Origin: Candidatus Poribacteria bacterium
Lineage (GTDB): Bacteria > Poribacteria > WGA-4E > PCPOR2b
DNA length: 64,000 bases
Reading direction: 5' to 3'
Assembly: GCA_022822785.1 (NCBI GenBank)
Contig: JAJEAL010000020.1
Location: 1 to 64,000 of the forward strand
Numbering within the stretch: position 1 is the stretch's first letter; each line of letters begins with the position of its first letter. Shown here piece by piece: positions 34,449 through 43,281 of this stretch. Both the position numbers and the translations under genes were made by a program. The notes under the pieces were generated by a model. It ran no database searches. It was given only the letters and a program-made list of their open reading frames with translations, and was not told where the DNA came from.

Positions 34449-35821
34449 TTTCCCCAAAAAGTCAGATACGGTTGATTCTCCAATTCCCGTAGCAGAAGCA
34501 GCCCAAGCTCTCGTGCATGGTAATCTCCCCACATCGACGATTCGCCACACGGAGTAGCCCTACCTTCAGGGATATAATCCCAACCGTTTGGACGATGATA
34601 GATTGAATGCAGGAGTAAGCCCTGATGTTCGTCGGATTCCGACAGATACGGTTCGGAAAAAAGCGTATCTGCTGCAGTCAATCCCGCCTGATAGTAACGC
34701 TTTCCTGCTTCCGCCTCACCCTGTTTTTTAAGATAATTTCCTAACCGAATCAGCCCTTGTGCGGTGATAGCGGCTGCCGAGCTATCGACAGGTTCAATGT
34801 CGTTAAACGGGTCTGCGGGCCTTTCGAGATAGTCGCCTAGCTGAAACAGCCCCGGTGCCCCAGTATCCCAATACGGGATACCATCTACAGCTGTGTTCTC
34901 AATATAGAAATCAGAGGTCGCTTTGACCGCTTTCAATATGTGAGCGGTTGCTCCCGCCCGCCCGCCATAAGGACTGAGGTCATCGTCCGCTAGTGTCTCG
35001 AAGAACTCAAGTTGCTCGGCATAACCGGTGATAATCCAGGCTAACCCTCGTGTCCATGTTGTAAACGGTGAGTATCCCTGCTGCGAGCTCGCGCAACGGT
35101 AGTTTCCATCGTTCATGTTAAAGATCGATTCATGCGCGACGCGCCCACGGATATCAAACGCATCGCGCCCTTCGCCGTAGTAGACGTTATAGGTGGCGGT
35201 CGTCTCGGAGTGATGCAACAATCGTTCCAGTAAAGAGATTGGCTGATCGTTCTCGCCCATTAGCACATGCCCTAAACTATACCCTAACGCTAACGCACGC
35301 AACGAGCGGATGGTGTCCGCAAAGAGCGAGTGGGGGCCATTAAAGGAGGGGATGTAGCCTTTCCCGTCTGTTGTCTTGGACCAACGACTCGCCTGCACCG
35401 CTGCTGAGACTTTCAGCGCAAGTTCATAGAAGTGGAGCTCCCAATCGTTTGAGGGAATGCGCCGTTCAAGAATCAGACGCCGTAAATTGCCATAGGTCGA
35501 AACATTGTTGAATCCGTGGTCATGCACACCGATATGCGTCAGGTGGGGCGCCATCTTTTCGACTGTATTCTTCCGCCCAATTTCGAGGAACTGCTCGTCA
35601 TCCGTGGCGTCGAATTGCAATAGTGCAGAACCGAATTGAAATCCCTGCGTCCACTCGGTCCAGCCGCGTGTAGTATACCGACCGGCAGCCGTGAACACCG
35701 GCGTCCCTTTTTCGGGCTGCCAGGTGTCTTCGATCGCTAAAATCTTCTTGCCCGACAGCTCAAACAGTCGATTGAGTTTCGGTTTAAGTTGTTCGACGGT
35801 AAGTGAATCGTTAATCTGCAT
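34433..35821 (-). CDS. Glycoside hydrolase family 88-like (unsaturated glucuronyl hydrolase)
   Basis: 462 residues forming an (alpha/alpha)6 barrel. GH88 features are WTEWTQGFQFGSAL, THIGVHDHGF (candidate catalytic Asp), and SPFTTWTRGLAWIITGY. It removes unsaturated uronic acid from the ends of lyase products of polysaccharides such as sponge or algal glycans. No signal peptide, so intracellular. The stop codon is supplied by a repeat element. Confidence 0.87.
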   Translation of the reverse strand: MQINDSLTVEQLKPKLNRLFELSGKKILAIEDTWQPEKGTPVFTAAGRYTTRGWTEWTQGFQFGSALLQFDATDDEQFLEIGRKNTVEKMAPHLTHIGVHDHGFNNVSTYGNLRRLILERRIPSNDWELHFYELALKVSAAVQASRWSKTTDGKGYIPSFNGPHSLFADTIRSLRALALGYSLGHVLMGENDQPISLLERLLHHSETTATYNVYYGEGRDAFDIRGRVAHESIFNMNDGNYRCASSQQGYSPFTTWTRGLAWIITGYAEQLEFFETLADDDLSPYGGRAGATAHILKAVKATSDFYIENTAVDGIPYWDTGAPGLFQLGDYLERPADPFNDIEPVDSSAAAITAQGLIRLGNYLKKQGEAEAGKRYYQAGLTAADTLFSEPYLSESDEHQGLLLHSIYHRPNGWDYIPEGRATPCGESSMWGDYHARELGLLLLRELENQPYLTFWGNYGRF

Positions 35822-35867
35822 AGCGGTTTTGTTTCCTCTAAGCGCACGTGGAGGTTTGATGGAAAGC

Positions 35868-36638
35868 CTATCCCGTTTTCACGCGCCCTGACACCAAATC
35901 GGTGTTACCCCGCTGACGGAGGACTTCATATAGCAGGATGCCTGCCGCTACCGAAACATTGAGGGAGGGGACGTGACCGAACATCGGAAGGTGGATCAGT
36001 AAATCACACTTCTCCTTAACGAGACGGCGGAGACCCTCCGCCTCATTACCGAGAACCAGACAAATCTGGCCCGTCAAATCTGCCTGCGTATAAGACAGTG
36101 GTGCCCCCTGGTCCGCACCAATTACCCAGATGCCAGCCGCCTTCAGGATCTCAATCGTTCGGGCAAGGTTAGTTACTTGAGCGATCGGCACATACTCAGA
36201 GCTGCCCGCCGACGCCTTATGTGCAGCGGTGGTGATACCAGCGGCTCTATCTTTTGGTAGGATTAACCCATCGACGTTGACAGCATCCGCTGTCCGGATG
36301 ATTGCACCGAGATTCCGGGGGTCTTGAACCTGATCGAGCATAACTAGGAGCGGTGAACGGTTCGAGCTTTGTACCTTTGTGATGAGGCTTGGAAGATCAA
36401 TGTAGCTGGCAGGACTGACAAGGGCGATTACGCCTTGGTGAGGGACATCGGGCTCCATCGAATCTAGTTCCCGACGTGGTGTAAAATCACAGCGAAACCC
36501 GTTTTTCTCAGCGATAGCCCGAATTTGTCGGAGGCGTGGGTGCTTGTTGCCTTGTGCGATCAGAATCCGTTCGATTTCACGGTTGCCACGACGTAGGAGT
36601 TCCAGCACTGAATTTCGACCCACAATTTTATCTTCCAT
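35868..36638 (-). CDS. rlmB: 23S rRNA (guanosine-2'-O)-methyltransferase RlmB-like
   Basis: 256 residues of the SpoU/TrmH family. N-terminal substrate-binding domain (IVGRNSVLELLRRG) then the knotted SAM domain: LVMLDQVQDPRNLGAIIRTAD, LVLGNEAEGL, and IPMFG-like HLPMFGHVPSLNVSVAAGI. Methylates G2251-equivalent in 23S rRNA or another RNA 2'-OH. Leftward between ilvD and GH88. Confidence 0.92.
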   Translation of the reverse strand: MEDKIVGRNSVLELLRRGNREIERILIAQGNKHPRLRQIRAIAEKNGFRCDFTPRRELDSMEPDVPHQGVIALVSPASYIDLPSLITKVQSSNRSPLLVMLDQVQDPRNLGAIIRTADAVNVDGLILPKDRAAGITTAAHKASAGSSEYVPIAQVTNLARTIEILKAAGIWVIGADQGAPLSYTQADLTGQICLVLGNEAEGLRRLVKEKCDLLIHLPMFGHVPSLNVSVAAGILLYEVLRQRGNTDLVSGRVKTG

Positions 36639-36719
36639 AGTACCGGTCCTCCCACGTTTGAATGGATATCAATTTCCGGCAAGCATATGACGTTAGCAGG
36701 AAGGCTAAAACGGATTGGG

Positions 36720-38399
36720 CTATCCAGTGACAGCGCCTTCCGACGCTGAGGATACCAGACGTGCATATTTCGCCATCACACCACGGGTATAACGCGGCGC
36801 CGGAGGCGTCCACTCCTCTAGGCGTGCTTGCATTTCTGCCTCCGAAAGCTCAACGTCGATCCGAAGCTTCTCCGCGTCAATCACGACAGTATCGCCGTCA
36901 CGGAGTATCGCAATCGGGCCACCGTGTGCCGCTTCCGGCGCAATATGACCAATCATAAAGCCGTGTGTCGCACCCGAAAATCTGCCATCAGTCAAGAGCG
37001 CGACATCTTCACCTAACCCAGCACCGACGATTGCGGCAGTGACACCGAGCATTTCGCGCATTCCAGGACCCCCAGCGGGCCCCTCGTAGCGGATAACCAC
37101 TACATCCCCCGGCTGAATAGTCCCATCCTTAATCGCAGCGAAGGTATCTTCTTCACGCTCAAAGACGCGAGCGGGCCCTTTATGCAGTGTTCTATCATGT
37201 CCGGCTAGCTTAATCACACAGCCATCAGGGGCGAGATTCCCTTTGAGAATCGCGAACCCACCGGTCGGCTTAATCGGCTGCGACACGGGGAGAACCACCT
37301 CCTGACCTGATGTTTCAACCGCGTTAGCCGCTGCCTCGCCGATAGTCTGGCCCGTTACGGTGAGTTCGTCGGTGTGGAGACGGCCAGCCTCCATGAGCCG
37401 TTTGGCAACAAGTTGAATGCCGCCCGCCTGATGCAAATCAGCAGCGACGAAACGACCGCCAGGTCTGAGATCTACAAAGATTGGCGTCTTCGATCGAATC
37501 TCTTCAAAGTCGTCGATTGTCAATGGAATATTGGCCTCGTGTGCAATTGCGAGCAGGTGAAGCACACCATTTGTCGAGCCACCGGTTGTCGCCACCGAGG
37601 ATATTGCGTTTTCGAGCGAACGACGGGTGATAATCTGGCTGGGACGACGGTCAGCGGCTAACAGGTCCATCACCAATTGGCCCGCTTGGAATGCAACATC
37701 ATCTTTGTTATTATCTACTGCCGGGACGCTACCACTCCCCATCGGTGCCATCCCAAGAATCTCGACAGCGGTTGCCATGGTGTTGGCGGTATATTGGCCC
37801 CCACAGGCACCCGGACCAGGGCACCCTTTGCTGATAAGGTCGTCAAGTTCTTCGACAGTAATTTTACCCGCAGCGTGGACCCCCACCGCCTCGAATACCT
37901 CCATGATTGTTACATCTTCCCCTTGAAATTGACCGGGCATAATTGACCCACCGTAGAGCGTCAATGAAGGTATGTCTAAACGGGCAAGGGCCATTACCGT
38001 GCCGGGAACAGTTTTGTCGCATCCACAGAGCGTGACGACTGCATCGAACATGTTGCCCCGACAAACTAGCTCAATGGAATCCGCTATCACTTCTCGACTG
38101 ATGAGCGATGCCTTCATCCCCTCGGTGCCCATTGTAATGCCATCTGAAATACTGACTGTATTAAATTCAAGGGGAGTGCCACCAGCCGCTCGAATGCCTG
38201 CCTTCACTTTTGCAGCAAGCCGACGGAGGTGATAATTGCAGGGGCCAATCTCGATCCAGGTGTTGGCAATCCCCACAAGCGGCTTATCCAAATCTTCAGG
38301 TTGTAGACCATCGTCGCCGAACATCAGCATGGCGCGGGCCGCTGCTCGATCCGGACCATCAGTAATCACGTAGCTTTGACGTTTGAGTGCGTTTCTCAT
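36720..38399 (-). CDS. ilvD: Dihydroxy-acid dehydratase
   Basis: 559 residues from the ATG at 38399, matching the family length; in-frame TTG and ATG starts 18-33 nt upstream are possible. Fe-S ligands in [12 protein letters not shown] and [24 protein letters not shown] near the C-terminus is characteristic. Catalyses the dehydration step of valine, leucine and isoleucine biosynthesis. Confidence 0.96.
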   Translation of the reverse strand: MRNALKRQSYVITDGPDRAAARAMLMFGDDGLQPEDLDKPLVGIANTWIEIGPCNYHLRRLAAKVKAGIRAAGGTPLEFNTVSISDGITMGTEGMKASLISREVIADSIELVCRGNMFDAVVTLCGCDKTVPGTVMALARLDIPSLTLYGGSIMPGQFQGEDVTIMEVFEAVGVHAAGKITVEELDDLISKGCPGPGACGGQYTANTMATAVEILGMAPMGSGSVPAVDNNKDDVAFQAGQLVMDLLAADRRPSQIITRRSLENAISSVATTGGSTNGVLHLLAIAHEANIPLTIDDFEEIRSKTPIFVDLRPGGRFVAADLHQAGGIQLVAKRLMEAGRLHTDELTVTGQTIGEAAANAVETSGQEVVLPVSQPIKPTGGFAILKGNLAPDGCVIKLAGHDRTLHKGPARVFEREEDTFAAIKDGTIQPGDVVVIRYEGPAGGPGMREMLGVTAAIVGAGLGEDVALLTDGRFSGATHGFMIGHIAPEAAHGGPIAILRDGDTVVIDAEKLRIDVELSEAEMQARLEEWTPPAPRYTRGVMAKYARLVSSASEGAVTG

Positions 38400-38635
38400 G
38401 CTTCCTGCTTCTCCCATTCCTTTAACGGACAACCATTGTTAGCCCGTGTTTAGTCTCCGGTCCCAACCAGATCCGTACTAGCGAAAATCAAATCAAAATT
38501 CAATAGATAAAAAGGTAAATGGCCGGGGGATTTTAAGGTTTTGTTTTATCCTTCAATCCATTTCCGCTTGGAGGAGAACAATCCCCGATGGTTTGGATAC
38601 AGCAATGCTCCGGTGGGGGACCAAATAATAAAAGT

Positions 38636-38649
38636 GCACAAAACTGTGC
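38636..38649. promoter_or_regulatory. GCACA-N4-TGTGC palindrome after accB
   Basis: GCACAAAACTGTGC at 38636-38649, about 25 bp past the accB stop, preceded on the minus strand by a T8 run. The same half-sites with 4-nt spacing cover the -35 of the cas promoter (8887-8900). It may be a weak terminator hairpin; a shared regulator site is speculative. Confidence 0.35.
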
Positions 38650-38674
38650 TTGATAAAGATAAAAAAAATTGCTT

Positions 38675-39142
38675 CTAAATCCGCTTCACGCGAAACAGGG
38701 GTTGATCAAACTCAACGGTCGTTGTATCTTCAACGAGGATTTCAAGAATCTTGCAGGCGAAATCCGGCTTGACTTCGTTGAAAATTTTCATCGCTTCAAT
38801 CAAGCACAAAGTATCATCTTCAGAAACAACGCTGCCGACTTCCACATAAGACGCAGCCTCCGGCGATTGTGACGCGTAAAATAGTCCTACCATCGGGGAC
38901 CGTATCAGTTCCCCCACCTCTGATGACAGTTGCGATGCAGAGGACTCAATCTGTTCTGTGCTAGGTGAGGGCGACGTCGCGCTTGGCTGCGAAAACGCGA
39001 CAGGCGCGGGCTCGCTGCCTCGCCTGACCTTCAAGGTAATCCCCTCCTCGCGCAGAAGAACTTCCGTCAAATCTCGTTCCTCCATGATGTCGCTAATCTG
39101 TTGCAGGAGTTCTGTCGCGGATAGTGATTTCTCTTTCGACAT
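38675..39142 (-). CDS. accB: Biotin carboxyl carrier protein of acetyl-CoA carboxylase
   Basis: 155 residues. N-terminal helical section, a Pro/Ser-rich linker (about 45-75), then the biotinyl domain with EAMKIFNEV; Lys119 is the biotinylation site. Carries carboxybiotin between biotin carboxylase and carboxyltransferase for fatty acid synthesis. It follows efp with 3 nt between, and aroQ-efp-accB is a common bacterial cluster. Confidence 0.95.
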   Translation of the reverse strand: MSKEKSLSATELLQQISDIMEERDLTEVLLREEGITLKVRRGSEPAPVAFSQPSATSPSPSTEQIESSASQLSSEVGELIRSPMVGLFYASQSPEAASYVEVGSVVSEDDTLCLIEAMKIFNEVKPDFACKILEILVEDTTTVEFDQPLFRVKRI

Positions 39143-39145
39143 TGA

Positions 39146-39703
39146 TTAAACCCTCTCTACATATCTTCCTGTACGGGTATCAACCTTGATTGTCGTACCA
39201 TTTTCGACAAATAGGGGCACTTGGACTACCCCACCTGTTTCTAGCGTTGCTGGCTTTGACCCGCCACTGGCGGTATCGCCGCGTAAGCCCGGATCTGTGT
39301 CAACAATTTTAAGCTCCACAAATGTCGGTAATTCGATTGTCACTGGAAGGTCTTGGTCAACTTTGACCCGAATGGTTTCTCCTTCCTTGAGAAACTTGAG
39401 TCCATCGCTTACAAGACTTTCGGATAGCTGATGCTGCTCAAAGGTTTCGTTGTCCATGAAGTACAATAGCGTGCCATCACTATACATATATTGCATATCC
39501 CGCTCTTCAAGACGGACGGTGTCGATTGTATCTTTTGAGCGGAAAGTTCGATCGATAACTGCTCCATCGGTGACCCGCTTGAGTTTAGTACGAGCAAAGG
39601 CACCCCCCTTGCCGGGCTTGACGTGTTGACAATCAGTAACGGTGTACATGACATCGTCAAGTCGGATAACTAAACCGTTTCGTAAATCATTGAGTGCTGC
39701 CAT
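39146..39703 (-). CDS. efp: Elongation factor P
   Basis: 185 residues with the three beta domains. The loop HVKPGKGGAFAR carries Lys32, the usual modification site that reaches the ribosomal peptidyl-transferase centre to relieve polyproline stalling. C-terminus VDTRTGRYVERV is typical. Cotranscribed with accB, aroQ upstream. Confidence 0.96.
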   Translation of the reverse strand: MAALNDLRNGLVIRLDDVMYTVTDCQHVKPGKGGAFARTKLKRVTDGAVIDRTFRSKDTIDTVRLEERDMQYMYSDGTLLYFMDNETFEQHQLSESLVSDGLKFLKEGETIRVKVDQDLPVTIELPTFVELKIVDTDPGLRGDTASGGSKPATLETGGVVQVPLFVENGTTIKVDTRTGRYVERV

Positions 39704-39755
39704 AGGTTCTCCTTTTCTGTTTTTAATTTTATTAATCCTAGTTCGGTTCTCTTTT

Positions 39756-40196
39756 TTAAGTTGATTGTTCCAAAATCTGAATCATTGCGTCCAACGCCAA
39801 GTCGTAACCGTGCGCCCCAAATCCACAAATCACGCCGACAGCGATAGGAGAAATGTAAGAATGCTGGCGAAAAGACTCGCGGGTATGTACGTTGGAGAGG
39901 TGGATCTCAATTACTGGAAGGTTCACTGCGGATAAGGCATCCCGGATGGCAACACTCGTATGCGTGTAAGCCGCAGGGTTGATGATGACACCATCCCCCC
40001 AATCGATATTGTCCCCAATGAACGAAACAATGGCGCCTTCCGAATTATTTTGAAAGACCTTGAGATTAACGTTCCGTTCCGATGCACTTTCGCATAGGTG
40101 TGAATTAATATCAGCCAACGTCTGACTACCATAGATTTCAGGCTGTCGTCGTCCCAACAGCTGGAGGTTCGGTCCGTGAATCAGTAAGATGTTCAT
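39756..40196 (-). CDS. aroQ: 3-dehydroquinate dehydratase, type II
   Basis: 146 residues. HGPNLQLLGRRQPEIYG carries Tyr22 and Asn of the active site; NPAAYTHTSVAIRDAL and EIHLSNVHTRE hold the remaining substrate contacts and His. Third step of the shikimate pathway; aroK and aroA lie nearby on the same strand. Confidence 0.96.
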   Translation of the reverse strand: MNILLIHGPNLQLLGRRQPEIYGSQTLADINSHLCESASERNVNLKVFQNNSEGAIVSFIGDNIDWGDGVIINPAAYTHTSVAIRDALSAVNLPVIEIHLSNVHTRESFRQHSYISPIAVGVICGFGAHGYDLALDAMIQILEQST

Positions 40197-40246
40197 ATCA
40201 TCAATTTTTTGGGCTACATCTTTTTTCCGTCTTTAATAGAGCGGGA

Positions 40247-40453
40247 TTATAGTGAACAATATAAATATGTAGACGTTCACCAATAGTGCCCCTTATCGAA
40301 GTCTCATCAAGTCCCCCTGAACCCCTCTGATAAGAGGGGAAAGACAAGGGAGAAGATCCCCCTCTTATCTTCTCCCCTTGTCAGGGGAGTTGGGGGATTT
40401 AGGGGGGTGGTTGTGTATCGAAAGTGTATAAGTAATTATAGAATTCACCATAA
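40247..40453. repeat. MITE-like element, CCATAA family, copy 5 (207 bp)
   Basis: Ends TTATAGTGAAC and TTCACCATAA. Same length as and nearly identical to copy 2 (13285-13491), including the CCCCTCTGATAAGAGGGG palindrome. Right end 16 bp from the aroK stop. It separates aroQ and aroK. Confidence 0.8.
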
Positions 40454-40469
40454 TCTTGACAACAACGTC

Positions 40470-40988
40470 TCATTCCGAATAGTGAGACTGTTGGAATATC
40501 TCTACAATTTTATCAGCGACCGCTTCAATTGACAAACCTGTGGTTGGGATAGCGTGATCCGCGCAATCATAAAAAGGGCGACGGTCTACAAGCATCTGTT
40601 CAATCTTGCACAATGGGTTAGGGCCCTGTAGCAATGGCCGATGGGTGTCACTCCCAACGCGCTGCCAAATCTCCTCTGGGGTCGCCGTCAGACAGAAGAC
40701 AACGCCGTTCCCCTTGAGCAGCTCCAAATTTGATTCGCGCAGAACAACCCCGCCGCCTGTTGAGATTACGTGATTCTCCAAATGCGCCGCCTTACAAACA
40801 GCTGCGCTCTCTAAATCCCTAAAGTATGCTTCGCCATACCGAGAAAAGATATGGGGGATATCCATTCCACTGTCCTCGCCGATGATATCGTCCGTATCAA
40901 TCAACGGCATCTCTAGACGTTCGGCAAGTTGCTGCGCTACTGAGGTTTTGCCGGTTCCCATGAAGCCGACTAAGACGATATTTCGCAC
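40470..40988 (-). CDS. aroK: Shikimate kinase
   Basis: 172 residues. Walker A GFMGTGKTS, shikimate-binding DTDDIIGEDSG, and ISTGGGVVLRE; lid region RPLLQGPNPL. Phosphorylates shikimate with ATP. Leftward, between aroA and aroQ. Confidence 0.95.
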   Translation of the reverse strand: MRNIVLVGFMGTGKTSVAQQLAERLEMPLIDTDDIIGEDSGMDIPHIFSRYGEAYFRDLESAAVCKAAHLENHVISTGGGVVLRESNLELLKGNGVVFCLTATPEEIWQRVGSDTHRPLLQGPNPLCKIEQMLVDRRPFYDCADHAIPTTGLSIEAVADKIVEIFQQSHYSE

Positions 40989-41105
40989 GGATTCCCCCTA
41001 CCTCATAGAGGTATTAAGTATACACATATTGTAATCAATTGTAAAGCAATTCTTTACTCGGTATGGAGAGCGATTCGGTTTTAGCGGAGACATCTATGGT
41101 GTAGG

Positions 41106-42101
41106 TCACATTGACTGAAAGAAATCCGCTAAGTCCTTGCCATGTGTCCTTGCGTTGACCTGTTTATCCAGCTTGATAATCTTTCCGTCTTTGTCGATAA
41201 CGACCGTTATACGACTGCTTACGCCATCCGATTTGTCCGTCGCTCCGTAGAGTAAACTAATGTGACGCCCGGTGTCCACAAGCAGCGGAAAATTAAGATT
41301 GTTCTGTTCAGCAAATTTTTTGTGAGATGCTGCATCTTGTACGCTAATTCCAAAGACCTGTGCATCTTTCTCGGCAAATACACTCGACTCATCCCGGAGC
41401 GAGCAGACTTCCGCCGTTCAGCCGCCGGTGAAATTTCTAGGATAAAACGCGAGTACAACGTTCTGTTTCCCTGTGAAGCTGCTGAGTTGATGCGTTTTGC
41501 CATCCTGATCGGAAGCGATGAAGTCTGGCGCAGGCTGACCAACCTCAATTGGACCCGGCAGACCTGCCTTGATTAGCTTGACGAGGTCTGCGCCGTGTGT
41601 TTGTACGTTCACATTTCGGTCTATTGCACGAATATAGCCGGCTTTATCGATAACGAAGGTCGCCCGATTAGAAGCTTGAAACCTTTCCATAATACCGCTG
41701 TAGATTTTGCTAACTGCGAAGTCGGTATCAGCAAGCAGAGGGAACCCAAACTGCTCTGCCTCTTGGAACTTCTTATGGGAGGCTTCATCATCGACGCTTA
41801 TCCCTAAAACAACCGTATCTGTCTCCTCAATTTGGCTCAGCTCATCCCGGAGCGAGCGGAGTTCTGCCGTTCAGCCGCCGGTGAAGTCTTTCGGGTAAAA
41901 TGCCAAAACGACGTGCTTTTTCCCCAAATAATCACGTAAGCTATGGACGACCCCATCTCCATCGTTCAACGTAAAATCTGGTGCCACCATGCCAACTTTC
42001 AGGTCTTTGAATGTTTCCATCTGATTCTCCTCCGCACTTATTGCGCTGGTAATTATGAATGTTGCAATAGTCGTGATACAGAATATTGAAATGCGTGACA
42101 T
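41106..42101 (-). CDS. Exported two-domain peroxiredoxin with two in-frame UGA (predicted selenocysteine) codons
   Basis: 331 residues when both UGA codons are read through, from the ATG at 42101 with AGGAGGG six bases upstream. Residues 1-23 are a signal peptide. Two AhpC/BCP-type peroxiredoxin domains follow (about 30-178 and 182-331). Each has the active-site context FYP(K/R)(D/N)FTGG-UGA-TAE, where relatives have the peroxidatic Cys: UGA at 41871-41873 (position 77) and 41418-41420 (position 228). Each UGA is followed by a hairpin with loop CGGGAU 22-27 nt downstream, fitting a bacterial SECIS. Domain 2 keeps a nearby Cys (EVCSLRDE); domain 1 has Arg there. Likely a periplasmic peroxide reductase. 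Confidence 0.85.
41381..41405 (-). promoter_or_regulatory. Candidate SECIS hairpin after second UGA
   Basis: On the minus strand CTCG pairs with CGAG and CTC with GAG around a bulged T; the apical loop is CGGGAT (41396-41391), 22-27 nt after the UGA. Spacing fits known bacterial SECIS elements, which lie directly downstream of the Sec codon within the coding region. Confidence 0.6.
41836..41861 (-). promoter_or_regulatory. Candidate SECIS hairpin after first UGA
   Basis: On the minus strand CTC-c-GCTC pairs with GAGC-t-GAG, or GCTC closes directly on GAGC with loop CGGGAT (41849-41844), 22-27 nt after the UGA. Same loop and spacing as the hairpin of the second domain; part of the match reflects the conserved SLRDE coding. 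Confidence 0.6.
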
Positions 42102-42217
42102 TGTATACCCTCCTGTAAAGCGAATCGAGAGATCTGCCAACTAACGGATTGAGTACATACATTCGTTGTTGTGTTTTGTACGTGAGCCAACTCTCCACAT
42201 ATCTGTGTCTTAAATCG

Positions 42218-43246
42218 TTAGTCCGTTGTCCATGTGAACACCACTTTGCCACTCCGTGAGTCGTCAGCGACCTGATAGGCTGCTGCACCCTCCGCGATAG
42301 TAAACTGATGCGTCACAATCGGCGCAAACGAGAGCTGCTGCCAATCCAGAAAATTAATCAAATCATAGGACTGCTGAAGCGGTAAGACAAAAGAGCCCAT
42401 CAGTGTTAATTCCCGATTGATAATCTCTGTCGGATTAATCACGGGCTCGTTGTTGCCGATACCGACAAAAGCCGCTTTGCCACCGCGTCGGAGACATTTC
42501 ACCGCGTTTGTTCGCCCGGCCGGACTGCCCGATGCTTCAAACGCAAGGTCGCAGCCATTACCCCCAGTGATTTCACGAAGCACATCGAGTACCTCTTCCT
42601 TTTGTGCATTAATTGCGGTGTCCGCACCAATCTGTTTTGCTAACTCGATCCGCTCATCAATCACATCAACCCCTATCACGGAGCCGCCCATCGCTTTTGC
42701 GAGCAGGACACCACTCAAGCCGACGGGACCCAGCCCAAAAACTGCAAGCGTCGTATTTCCCGACACGTCAAGCTTCTGCATGGCGGAATAGGCAGTTCCA
42801 CCGGCACAGGCGATAAAGGCGCCATCCGTAAAACTGACCGATTCTGGCATAACCACGCAGTTCCGTTCATCCGCGAGGACAAAATCGGCGTGTGAACCGT
42901 CAATAGGACCGCCATACCCCCTACTCTCAGGGCACCATTGAAAATAGCCCGCTGCACACTGGTTGCAATGACCACAACTGCGATAGTGGTTGATGCAGAC
43001 ACGATCGCCAACTTTGATGTGATTGACACCTTCGCCAACTGCCTCGACAACGCCACTCGGTTCATGGCCGGGAATCCGATCTTCACGTCCTTTGAACAGG
43101 TCCGGACCGCGTCGGTAGATGTGCAAATCGCTCCCGCAGATACCGGTGGCCTTCATACGGACGAGAGCTTCCCCGAAACCCGGCTCCGGATCGGGAAAAT
43201 CCTTTACAATCGCTCTTCGATCTCCTAAAAAAATGACGCCTTTCAT
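42218..43246 (-). CDS. Zinc-dependent medium-chain alcohol dehydrogenase
   Basis: 342 residues. Catalytic zinc site GICGSDLH and GHEPSGVV; structural zinc cysteines in CRSCGHCNQCAAGYFQWC; NAD-binding VFGLGPVGLSG. Resembles threonine/sorbitol dehydrogenases acting on polyols or sugar acids. Leftward, 35 bp after aroA. Confidence 0.9.
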   Translation of the reverse strand: MKGVIFLGDRRAIVKDFPDPEPGFGEALVRMKATGICGSDLHIYRRGPDLFKGREDRIPGHEPSGVVEAVGEGVNHIKVGDRVCINHYRSCGHCNQCAAGYFQWCPESRGYGGPIDGSHADFVLADERNCVVMPESVSFTDGAFIACAGGTAYSAMQKLDVSGNTTLAVFGLGPVGLSGVLLAKAMGGSVIGVDVIDERIELAKQIGADTAINAQKEEVLDVLREITGGNGCDLAFEASGSPAGRTNAVKCLRRGGKAAFVGIGNNEPVINPTEIINRELTLMGSFVLPLQQSYDLINFLDWQQLSFAPIVTHQFTIAEGAAAYQVADDSRSGKVVFTWTTD

Positions 43247-43281
43247 TTATCGCTCGCTTTCTGCGTTTACGCTGCCGTCTC

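Noticed and set aside
41418-42140. Two separate truncated peroxiredoxin genes or a pseudogene
   Set aside because: The frames join across both UGA codons in one register with intact sequence on each side, and both UGA codons sit at the catalytic position.
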